From a virus, in the IMG/VR virus record IMGVR_UViG_3300047667_001108, positions 1 to 29,528 of that record: a stretch of 29,528 bases of DNA. The stretch is one strand, 5' to 3'. The notes beneath the pieces are model-generated. The model searched no databases. It was not told the origin of the DNA and was given only the letters and a program-made list of their open reading frames with translations. The position numbers and the translations under genes were made by a program. Of this stretch, positions 22,467 to 28,798 are shown piece after piece. Positions within the stretch are counted from its first letter, which is position 1. Every line of letters starts with the position of its first letter.

Positions 22467-23798
22467 TTATATGTATAATCTAAACCAACCTGGTCGGTAT
22501 GTGCCCTCATAGCTGTTTTGCCATGCAGTACCAGACCATTCAAACTGATCGCTAGTAGCTAAGTTTGTAACATAATCTGTACCAGTATTTGCACTTGAAT
22601 TGAAACTAACAACCCAATTGGCACCATTGTATTCAATTATGTCATTTGTGTTTGCAGTAATAGTCCCCCACGACCCGCCGTCTGGCACGTCATCCAGAAC
22701 TAGATAGCGCTGGCCTGATGCCGCGGCAGCAAGCGTACCATCACCTGGATAATTATTTTGTGGGTTAATAATAGCGTTTACTGCGACTTGTGTATTTGTT
22801 GGTAACGTGTCAGGGTCTATTGTCACAGCTAACTTTTGAGTGTCAGCATCATAATCAATTGTGCCTATAACGTCGTTGTCAGGGTCAGTTACATCATTAC
22901 CTTGTCGCAAACGTATCTGACTAATTCCTGGTCGCAACTCACCATAAGCTGCAAATACATCAGTTTTCCAGTTACCATTGTTGTCTACACCACCATCATT
23001 CAGCAATGTAGCAAAACCATCTTCAAATCGTATCCAATAATTTTCTAATGTAGTTATAACATAGCTTGAGTCCGCTGTTAATGCATCCACTGTCCAAGCT
23101 TCAAAATCATCCTTATCCAGAGTATGTATTTGTGTTAGAATTGTTTGAATAATATTCATGCGTTGCACTTTGACTGGCGGGTTAATATAAATTGGCATAT
23201 CAAATTGCAGAGTAGCAACATCAATTACAGTATCAGTACCACCAGGCAGGCTCCGACTGGACCATGTTGTGCTAGTCAACTCACAGTATGTTAAGCTAGT
23301 CCAGTCCAACGTATTTTGGTTTTTATGCAAGTTGATACCTGGATTAAACAATACAAGAATTTGCTCAAGCAATTGTAGTTTCTGATCAGTATTGCTTGTC
23401 CATATATCAACATTCATTCGTAGTATATATGGTACTGGCTGGTATCTGGTAACATTATAACTTTGACCTGGCTGGTCAGTGTATGCATGAGATGCCTCAT
23501 CAAACTGCTTTTCAATTACTTGTAATGTTTCTTCAAATTGCGGATAACGCCGCAAGTCTGGGTTCATCTCCAAATTGTTGACATAGCAGCTAATAAACGG
23601 CACTGTGTTAAGACTGTTTTCACTATTGTCTTTAAGAATATGTCCTACCTGTCTGCTCATATCACCATAACGTGCAGGCACACTTGCATAGATGGGGTTT
23701 TGTTGTTCATCCCATCCTTTTTGTACAGTAAACGCACCAAAGACACGAATGAATTGTTGTAGGTATTTACGAATTTGGTTGTCATAAAAATGTTGCAT
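22467..23798 (-). CDS. 15: Tail sheath stabiliser / completion protein gp15, extended
   Basis: Caps the tail sheath and tube and joins the tail to the neck. The first 235 residues follow T4 gp15: FYDNQIRKYLQQFIRVF, VPARYGDMSRQ, PFISCYVNNLEMN, YQPVPYILRMNVDIWT, QLLEQILVLFNP and a late FDMPIYINPP. T4 gp15 is 272 residues; this protein is 443. The extra C-terminal 170 residues include LRQGNDVTDPDND and two short aromatic modules (IIEYNGANWVVSF and FEWSGTAWQNSYEG) like those in gp14, gp18 and the fibres. The start overlaps the gp14 stop by one base (TAATG). Confidence 0.85.
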   Translation of the reverse strand: MQHFYDNQIRKYLQQFIRVFGAFTVQKGWDEQQNPIYASVPARYGDMSRQVGHILKDNSENSLNTVPFISCYVNNLEMNPDLRRYPQFEETLQVIEKQFDEASHAYTDQPGQSYNVTRYQPVPYILRMNVDIWTSNTDQKLQLLEQILVLFNPGINLHKNQNTLDWTSLTYCELTSTTWSSRSLPGGTDTVIDVATLQFDMPIYINPPVKVQRMNIIQTILTQIHTLDKDDFEAWTVDALTADSSYVITTLENYWIRFEDGFATLLNDGGVDNNGNWKTDVFAAYGELRPGISQIRLRQGNDVTDPDNDVIGTIDYDADTQKLAVTIDPDTLPTNTQVAVNAIINPQNNYPGDGTLAAAASGQRYLVLDDVPDGGSWGTITANTNDIIEYNGANWVVSFNSSANTGTDYVTNLATSDQFEWSGTAWQNSYEGTYRPGWFRLYI

Positions 23799-24847
23799 TA
23801 GTTATCAAGTCCTGTATCATTGTCAAAATCATCGCGCGGTTGTATTGCGTCGCTAATGCTTTGTCGGCTATCATAAGTGCGTCCCTGGGCAACACCCTCG
23901 TCAATGTTATTTACAAAGGTAGATGCATTAAAGGTTCTGTCGCTCCATGTTTGTGTGTCAATATTATCATAAAGTCGTACCCACTTTGTATCTTGGTAAA
24001 CAAATAAACGATTGGGTTGAAAATCACTACGTATAAAGAAGTCGCCCTGATTAGATCCTGATGGAAAATTTGTGCCTGTGGTAATAGTTTCACCAGGCAC
24101 CCAAGTAAATCCCTGTGCGTCAATATAGTTATACAAATGTTCTGTTAATTGTGTGCCACCACCGTTTGGATCATCTTGTGCAGCACCAGCAACCACAGCG
24201 TCACGAATATTAATCTCATCGCTAAATGTACTAAAGATATTTGCCATACTATCAGCATCAGCCCCTTGTCCAAGGATGTCATCGTATTCCTGACTGTCAG
24301 CAATTGGCTCAAGTTTAACACGCCAAATGTGTGGCCACCAGGTAGCACTAAAGCCCTCACCACCTTTGTTACCATCGCCAACAGTGTAAAACTTTGGAAT
24401 GGGCGGGCTATTTGCGTCAAGCCCATAATTCTCAATAAGATGTGGCAACTCTATAACATCACCATTCATTAGTTTTCTGCCAAGTAATTCCACCATTGCA
24501 TTAAGGTGGAATGTCATGTATAGTGTGTCGTTGGTCAGGAATAGACCAAATTGTGTGAGATCAAAGTCGTTATCGCTTACATTATACACACCACGTAATT
24601 CATAAATGTCTCTGTCGTACTTGCGGTCACGATTTTCAAGAAACAGTAAATCTTGTATTGATGTTTCGTTTATTAAGTCATCATAAGCTGGCAATGTTGG
24701 ATCATTTTGATTTGGTGCTGATTCAGGACCAACATACTTATGAATGATTGTACCAACGCCGCCAATATTAAATTGCTCACGAATTGTGCGATCGTGAAAT
24801 CTATAATCATTGGTCTTGTTGGGATTCCACATACTGATACGGGGCAT
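23798..24847 (-). CDS. 14: Neck protein gp14, extended
   Basis: Head-closure or neck protein that with gp13 completes the filled head before tail joining. The N-terminal and middle part (INETSIQDLLFLENRDR, LTQFGLFLTNDTLYMTFHL, LMNGDVIELPHL, HIWRVKLEPIADSQEYDDIL) fits the gp14 pattern of T4-like phages. Length 349 against 256 in T4, with a C-terminal addition holding an NQGDFFIRSD...VYQDTKWVRLYD module and an acidic tail. AAGGA precedes the ATG, and a late promoter on this strand lies at 24871-24864. It leads the operon 14-15-Nudix, opposite to gp13. Confidence 0.8.
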   Translation of the reverse strand: MPRISMWNPNKTNDYRFHDRTIREQFNIGGVGTIIHKYVGPESAPNQNDPTLPAYDDLINETSIQDLLFLENRDRKYDRDIYELRGVYNVSDNDFDLTQFGLFLTNDTLYMTFHLNAMVELLGRKLMNGDVIELPHLIENYGLDANSPPIPKFYTVGDGNKGGEGFSATWWPHIWRVKLEPIADSQEYDDILGQGADADSMANIFSTFSDEINIRDAVVAGAAQDDPNGGGTQLTEHLYNYIDAQGFTWVPGETITTGTNFPSGSNQGDFFIRSDFQPNRLFVYQDTKWVRLYDNIDTQTWSDRTFNASTFVNNIDEGVAQGRTYDSRQSISDAIQPRDDFDNDTGLDN

Positions 24848-24863
24848 TATAATTCCTTTCTGG

Positions 24864-24871
24864 TATTTATC
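24864..24871 (-). promoter_or_regulatory. Late promoter for gp14-gp15-Nudix
   Basis: Minus-strand GATAAATA, 17 bases before the gp14 ATG, which gives a very short leader. With 24879-24886 it forms an 8-bp inverted repeat separated by 7 bases, a back-to-back divergent late promoter pair. Confidence 0.7.
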
Positions 24872-24878
24872 ATGTTAA

Positions 24879-24886
24879 GATAAATA
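24879..24886 (+). promoter_or_regulatory. Late promoter for gp13
   Basis: Plus-strand GATAAATA, 21 bases before the gp13 ATG at 24907; AGGAG lies at 24895-24899 in the short leader. Confidence 0.7.
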
Positions 24887-24906
24887 TAGATAACAGGAGT
24901 AACACT

Positions 24907-25650
24907 ATGACGACCCGTGCAAAAATTACAAAAGAAATTGAACTTCGACTAGGTGGACAAATGATCGACGTGGAATTAGATCTTGAGCATTATGAGTTAG
25001 CCATAGATAAAGCCTTGGAAAAATATAGACAACGCAGCGAAAACGCAGTTGAAGAATCGTTTGTTGAATTAACCTTAGAGCTTGACAAAAATACATATGT
25101 TTTAGATAGCAGCGTAATCGAAGTTAAAGACATATACCAACGTGCAACTGGTAGCCAATTTAACCAAGGTGTTGAGTTTGAACCATTTGGTGCACAATAC
25201 GTCAATACTTATTTGGGATCCATGTCGTCTGGTCGTAGTGGTTCACTTGCTACATATGATTTCTTGGCCCAACGTTTAGAGCTCATGGGCTTGATGTTTG
25301 GCTATGAATTTCAATTCACTTGGAATCGTACAAAGAAGCTACTGACCCTGCATCGCCGTGTCCGTAGCGATATTGTAGTTTATCTACATGCGTATGTGTA
25401 TCGTGAAGAAGAGGACTTGTTTTCTGATTATAGCTGCATGGGCTGGTTAAAAGACTATGCCCTTGCACAAAGCAAGTTAATGCTTGGTGAGGCCCGTGGT
25501 AAGTTTGCTACTGTTGCAGGCCCACAAGGCGGTACGACATTAAATGGTGAACAGTTAAAAGCTGACGCGAACGCTGAACTGCTACAATTAGAAGAAGATC
25601 TCAAGTTGTACAAAGACGGCTCAGCAGGACTTGGCATTATAATAGGCTAA
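24907..25650 (+). CDS. 13: Neck protein gp13
   Basis: Head completion protein that closes the portal after packaging together with gp14. The 247-residue sequence has the gp13 layout: an N-terminal helical ELDLEHYELAIDKALEKYRQRS, VIEVKDIYQ, a Tyr/Phe-rich middle (FAQRLELMGLMFGYEFQFTWN-type region), LHAYVYREEEDLFSDY and WLKDYALAQSKLMLGEARGKF, close to T4-like neck proteins. T4 gp13 is 309 residues. Supported by AGGAG 7 bases before the ATG and a late promoter. In T4 genes 13, 14 and 15 run in one direction; here 14 and 15 are on the opposite strand. Confidence 0.85.
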   Translation: MTTRAKITKEIELRLGGQMIDVELDLEHYELAIDKALEKYRQRSENAVEESFVELTLELDKNTYVLDSSVIEVKDIYQRATGSQFNQGVEFEPFGAQYVNTYLGSMSSGRSGSLATYDFLAQRLELMGLMFGYEFQFTWNRTKKLLTLHRRVRSDIVVYLHAYVYREEEDLFSDYSCMGWLKDYALAQSKLMLGEARGKFATVAGPQGGTTLNGEQLKADANAELLQLEEDLKLYKDGSAGLGIIIG

Positions 25651-25658
25651 TATTAAGC

Positions 25659-25687
25659 TTGACACCCCGCGCGTCATACTTTATACA
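25659..25687 (+). promoter_or_regulatory. Sigma-70 type promoter for the accessory cassette
   Basis: TTGACA (25659-25664), 17-base spacer, TATACA (25682-25687). It lies just after gp13 and before the 125-residue gene, so the accessory genes can be read by host polymerase without late factors. Confidence 0.7.
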
Positions 25688-25717
25688 TTGCATGAAACAC
25701 ATAATGGAGTACATGCA

Positions 25718-26095
25718 ATGTCCAAAGATGATGATAAAGTTCTTAAATCCAATGGCGCAGGCGCTTGGGCAAAAGCCGCAGCGATTGATGTAAAACTCAA
25801 AAATCAAGCTGCAAACGAAAAATACCAAGATAAATTTTGTGACCCAGCCCACAGCGCAAAAGTTGAAGCAGTGACCAAGATTGTGAAAGATTTCTTTAAG
25901 GTTAAAGAAATCTTTGAAAACCAGCGTGAAAACCGCGGCAAACCGTTCACAGTGATTAAGGTATGCAATCATATTTTCCCGCATGTTAGCCTTGCTGAAA
26001 AGGCGCGGCGTTTCCGTAACCCTCTTACAGAACTTGGTGTTGAACCAATTGCTACCAGCACAAACAGTCTTTTGTTTAGAATTTATTGCGAGTAA
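25718..26095 (+). CDS. Hypothetical protein, 125 aa
   Basis: Unrecognised basic, mostly helical protein with repeated Lys-Ala and Phe-rich stretches (VTKIVKDFFKVKEIF), and a C-terminal LFRIYC. GGAG at 25706-25709 is 8 bases before the ATG at 25718, deciding against an upstream start at 25688 which would lie inside the -10 element. It is driven by the promoter at 25659. Its place in the host-promoter cassette suggests early expression, perhaps host takeover; no function is visible. Confidence 0.65.
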   Translation: MSKDDDKVLKSNGAGAWAKAAAIDVKLKNQAANEKYQDKFCDPAHSAKVEAVTKIVKDFFKVKEIFENQRENRGKPFTVIKVCNHIFPHVSLAEKARRFRNPLTELGVEPIATSTNSLLFRIYCE

Positions 26096-26111
26096 TAACG
26101 ACTAATTAATC

Positions 26112-26161
26112 ATATTAGTTGTTGACATCACCAATGCGTATTGCTAGACAGTATGAGTAAA
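26112..26161 (+). repeat. 50-bp direct repeat, copy 1, carrying a promoter
   Basis: Identical over 50 bases to 26569-26618. It contains TTGACA (26122-26127), a 17-base spacer and TAGACA (26145-26150) with an upstream TGC giving an extended -10. Copy 1 leads directly to AAAGGAG and the 53-residue gene at 26176. Confidence 0.9.
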
Positions 26162-26175
26162 AAGGAGACGATGAT

Positions 26176-26337
26176 ATGACATACCAAGAAATCCAAGTTA
26201 TGATCAGGGATTTGCAGGAAGTGCGATCAGAAATCACATGTATAAACCAAAATGCAGGTGAAACGGTGTTTAATCCAGCATTAACCACATCCGTTGAACG
26301 AATGATCACCAATCTAACTGATATGACACAGCTCTGA
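26176..26337 (+). CDS. Small hypothetical protein, 53 aa
   Basis: Short gene preceded by AAAGGAG (26161-26167) 8 bases before the ATG and by the first copy of the repeated promoter. The protein (starting MTYQEIQVMIRDLQEV) is a helical, mixed-charge sequence with a VERMITNLTDMTQL C-terminal helix. It may be a small regulator or inhibitor, as is common in early phage regions, but nothing specific is recognised. Confidence 0.6.
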   Translation: MTYQEIQVMIRDLQEVRSEITCINQNAGETVFNPALTTSVERMITNLTDMTQL

Positions 26338-26370
26338 TCCGTTACAATCTTACATAATAGGAATAGCGAT

Positions 26371-26553
26371 GTGAAAATTGATCTTAACGAGCGCGACGCC
26401 GGAAGGCTCGCGCGCATTGCCAAATACAGAGGTATGACCAGCGAATACTGCGCGGTTGGTTTAATCCAGCAATCCTTAAAAAAGTGGGAACAGGCTATTG
26501 AAGAACGTACGAAGTCCTGTGAAATCCAAAATAGCCTGAAAAATACCAAATAA
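26371..26553 (+). CDS. Small hypothetical protein, 60 aa (GTG start)
   Basis: Starts with GTG at 26371 after AGGA at 26359-26362. The protein is basic and helical: KIDLNERDAGRLARIAKYRG with SEYCAVGLIQQSLKKWEQAI. A short strand followed by two helices resembles a ribbon-helix-helix DNA-binding domain, but I cannot confirm that. It lies between the two copies of the 50-bp repeat and is read from the first. Confidence 0.5.
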   Translation: MKIDLNERDAGRLARIAKYRGMTSEYCAVGLIQQSLKKWEQAIEERTKSCEIQNSLKNTK

Positions 26554-26568
26554 TAATTGGCAATGGTT

Positions 26569-26618
26569 ATATTAGTTGTTGACATCACCAATGCGTATTG
26601 CTAGACAGTATGAGTAAA
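26569..26618 (+). repeat. 50-bp direct repeat, copy 2, carrying a promoter
   Basis: Second exact copy, TTGACA at 26579-26584 and TAGACA at 26602-26607. It leads to AAAGGAG and the 115-residue gene at 26635, matching the layout of copy 1 (promoter, ribosome binding site, ATGAC start). Confidence 0.9.
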
Positions 26619-26634
26619 CAAAGGAGATAACGAT

Positions 26635-26982
26635 ATGACTACGCAACTTGATATGCAAAACGAAATCCAAACGCTTTTGGAACGCATCAAATTAGACTAC
26701 CTTAACTGGACGTCGCGCTACGGCACCAAAGAGTTGACAAATACCAACACGCGGATGATCGCAGAGTTCGACGCAGGCATTGGTTACACCGTGGGCAAAA
26801 AGTACATCAAAGTTATTTCTGGTGGCAGCGTTTGGGGCTTTGTTGTTGCATGTGACAATGACAAGAAATTTGCCAAAGGCGCGATCCTCAAAGCAGCTGG
26901 TTATGCTACGCCAGCTCGTAACTTTAGCCGTGGTAACATCCTCAAAGGTGGCTACAACATTTCTTGGACTGGCACAAACTAA
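26635..26982 (+). CDS. Hypothetical protein, 115 aa
   Basis: Unknown protein: N-terminal helix (LDMQNEIQTLLERIKLDYLNW), then beta strands with GKKYIKVISGGSVWGFVVA and a basic Gly-rich C-terminus (ARNFSRGNILKGGYNISW). The strand-rich basic half could bind nucleic acid, but that is only an impression. It is directly preceded by promoter copy 2 and AAAGGAG. The base composition here and in the next gene looks more GC-rich than most of the window. Confidence 0.65.
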   Translation: MTTQLDMQNEIQTLLERIKLDYLNWTSRYGTKELTNTNTRMIAEFDAGIGYTVGKKYIKVISGGSVWGFVVACDNDKKFAKGAILKAAGYATPARNFSRGNILKGGYNISWTGTN

Positions 26983-26992
26983 AGGACATGAC

Positions 26993-27211
26993 ATGAAAAT
27001 AGTTTTTGAAAAAATCATTGACCTAAACGGGACTCAGTGGATTGGGATGCAGTTGCACGGCAACGGCTACGCGGTAAGCCTGCCATCGGCCGCAGAACGG
27101 CAAGCATTCGCGGCAGGCTTTAATCTTGCAGAGCAAATCCTCAGCGTCGCAAAAACAAAAATCGAATTAATTGAACAGAAGGCTGGCCAGAATGACACGC
27201 AAAACAATTAA
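26993..27211 (+). CDS. Hypothetical protein, 72 aa
   Basis: Small protein with two strands (KIVFEKIIDLNGTQWIGMQL) and a C-terminal helix ending in polar residues. Unrecognised. AAAGGA before the ATG at 26993; the ORF overlaps the next start by 20 bases. It is co-transcribed with the preceding gene. Confidence 0.55.
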   Translation: MKIVFEKIIDLNGTQWIGMQLHGNGYAVSLPSAAERQAFAAGFNLAEQILSVAKTKIELIEQKAGQNDTQNN

Positions 27212-27380
27212 CCGTAATGTCCTAGGTCCACAATCATGGCGCGAATATCCTGTTTTTTGGACGGAACACGCCCTTGGTGCAATTGCATCACAATTGCGAG
27301 CTTTAGCGGATTGGTTATTTCCAGATATTGCTCTTGAGCGCGCAATCAAAGATGATAAGGACGCCCAGAATGACCCGTGA
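27192..27380 (+). CDS. Hypothetical protein, 62 aa
   Basis: Short protein starting MTRKTINRN with a basic N-terminus and a hydrophobic helix (ALGAIASQLRALADWLF) then acidic end. The ATG at 27192 with AGAAGG upstream is chosen over a TTG at 27171. Unrecognised. It overlaps the previous stop and the next start, typical of a compact early operon. Confidence 0.55.
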   Translation: MTRKTINRNVLGPQSWREYPVFWTEHALGAIASQLRALADWLFPDIALERAIKDDKDAQNDP

Positions 27381-27636
27381 AGTTAACAGATGGTGCGATA
27401 CCGGTGTTTTTTCAATATCAGAACTCCGTAAAGAGTGCCAGCATCTTATAACAGAGTTGGAAAAATGGGACCAATACCCTTTAATTCGATACCCACGGCC
27501 AATATATGCAAGTAAAAGACAACTGACTACACTAATTCGAACCACATTTAATATGAAAAAGTTGAACCGAGTGTATTATCTATTGCGTACCTCAGTTGAT
27601 GGTGAAATGCTGACGAAACTTTCTGAAGGATTATGA
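27370..27636 (+). CDS. Hypothetical protein, 88 aa
   Basis: Basic helical protein (ISELRKECQHLITELEKW, RTTFNMKKLNRVYYLLR). Its start overlaps the previous stop by 11 bases (ATG at 27370); an earlier start at 27328 lacks a ribosome binding site. The function is unknown; short basic helical proteins of this kind in early cassettes often bind host proteins or DNA. Confidence 0.55.
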   Translation: MTREVNRWCDTGVFSISELRKECQHLITELEKWDQYPLIRYPRPIYASKRQLTTLIRTTFNMKKLNRVYYLLRTSVDGEMLTKLSEGL

Positions 27637-27637
27637 T

Positions 27638-27805
27638 ATGCCTTGTTCTGCTAAAAAGCAAAAGCTTCCAAAAGAGCGTAACTTCTCGGCAGCGGCAATC
27701 AGAGATCCTAATGGGCCATTCCGTCCAAAGACTATCCCTGATAAGCATGAAGTAAAAACAGGTCGGAAACGCAAGCATAAAGGGCAATCATCAAGTGACA
27801 CATGA
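27638..27805 (+). CDS. Small basic hypothetical protein, 55 aa
   Basis: Very basic short protein (MPCSAKKQKLPKERNF start, RKRKHKGQ near the end) with an NGPFRPKTIPDK centre that resembles short conserved proteins in other tailed phages. Lys/Arg clusters suggest nucleic acid binding. It starts one base after the preceding stop and overlaps the next gene by 11 bases. Confidence 0.6.
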   Translation: MPCSAKKQKLPKERNFSAAAIRDPNGPFRPKTIPDKHEVKTGRKRKHKGQSSSDT

Positions 27806-28031
27806 GCATAATATTGCTACTGATTGTGCGGCCCTAAGGGCCGACGCACATAAGATTCTTTCAGAATTTATAAAATGGCATTACCCACAGCCCCTGCACC
27901 ATTCACAATATGTTGTTATATATGGGCTCACGCGTGATATCATGACCAAATCTAAACCAGAACTACAGCAATTAATCGATGACATGACTGCAAGAAATAG
28001 TATTGCACTATACAACAAACTAAAGTCTTGA
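27795..28031 (+). CDS. Hypothetical protein, 78 aa (GTG start)
   Basis: Helical soluble protein with HH-rich middle (WHYPQPLHHSQYVV) and a C-terminal helix ending YNKLKS. It starts at GTG 27795 inside the previous gene, no strong Shine-Dalgarno, so translation probably depends on coupling. It ends the accessory cassette. Unknown function. Confidence 0.55.
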   Translation: MTHEHNIATDCAALRADAHKILSEFIKWHYPQPLHHSQYVVIYGLTRDIMTKSKPELQQLIDDMTARNSIALYNKLKS

Positions 28032-28056
28032 TTTTACAGGACAAATATGCTATAAC
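28028..28056 (+). promoter_or_regulatory. Sigma-70 type promoter for dNMP kinase
   Basis: TTGATT (28028-28033), 17-base spacer, TATAAC (28051-28056) with an extended -10 TGC directly before it. It lies 25 bases before the kinase ATG, with AGGAAA in between. Confidence 0.7.
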
Positions 28057-28080
28057 TATAGTATTATTATAGGAAATGGC

Positions 28081-28707
28081 ATGAAAAGAAAAATTATTGG
28101 TCTGGGTGGATTTATCGGTAGTGGTAAAGGAACTGTGGCAGACTTTCTCGTTGATAGTTATGGATATACGAAAATCAGCTTTGCTGACAAACTCAAAGAC
28201 GGTGTCGCAGGTGTATTTGGATGGGACAGAGAAAGTCTCGAAGGTGATTCTGCAGATAGTAGAAAATGGCGCGAGACACCAGACCATTTTTGGACAACTG
28301 AATTGGGCCGTGATATTACACCTCGTTTAGTTCTGCAACTATTTGGAACTGATTGTATGCGGCATGGTTTTGATAATGAAATTTGGGTGTTGACGCTCAA
28401 GCGACAATTGTTAGAAAATCCTGACACCAATTTCGTTGTACCAGACTTTCGATTTTATAATGAAAGAGACATGATCCGCAGTATAGGCGGAGAAGTGTGG
28501 CGTGTTAAGCGAGGCAATGACCCAGAATGGGTTAATAATGCAATTAACGATAACCGATATGATACTACATGGATGTCAGATTATTCTGACATCCACGAAA
28601 GTGAATGGCGGTGGCTTGATTATGGCAGTGAATTTGATCAAACCATAATGAATGATAGTGATAAGAGTGCACTACATAATGAAATTAATCGAGTAATGCC
28701 ACGTTAA
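28081..28707 (+). CDS. 1: Deoxynucleoside monophosphate kinase (gp1-like)
   Basis: Phosphorylates dNMPs to dNDPs with ATP, feeding phage DNA synthesis from degraded host DNA. The 208-residue sequence has a P-loop GFIGSGKGT at 10-18, then SFADKLKDGV, DHFWTTELGRDITPRLVLQLFGTDCMR and VVPDFRFYNERDMI, as in T4 gp1-type kinases (241 residues). The C-terminal WMSDYSDIHESE matches family patterns for this group. It has its own sigma-70-like promoter, consistent with early expression. It is set immediately upstream of the tail sheath gene, which has a separate late promoter. Confidence 0.9.
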   Translation: MKRKIIGLGGFIGSGKGTVADFLVDSYGYTKISFADKLKDGVAGVFGWDRESLEGDSADSRKWRETPDHFWTTELGRDITPRLVLQLFGTDCMRHGFDNEIWVLTLKRQLLENPDTNFVVPDFRFYNERDMIRSIGGEVWRVKRGNDPEWVNNAINDNRYDTTWMSDYSDIHESEWRWLDYGSEFDQTIMNDSDKSALHNEINRVMPR

Positions 28708-28750
28708 CTGCATAGTTAATAGCTTAACCACCCTAGATAAGTAGCCATCA

Positions 28751-28758
28751 AATAAATA
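28751..28758 (+). promoter_or_regulatory. Late promoter for tail sheath
   Basis: AATAAATA, 7 of 8 to TATAAATA, 48 bases before the gp18 ATG; AGGAG at 28787-28791. Confidence 0.65.
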
Positions 28759-28798
28759 CTAGCAGAGCAAAAGAATAAGCTTTGATAGGAGATTATAC

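Noticed and set aside
28711-28725. GTTAA/TTAAC hairpin after dNMP kinase as terminator
   Set aside because: Five AT-rich pairs without a U-run; too weak.
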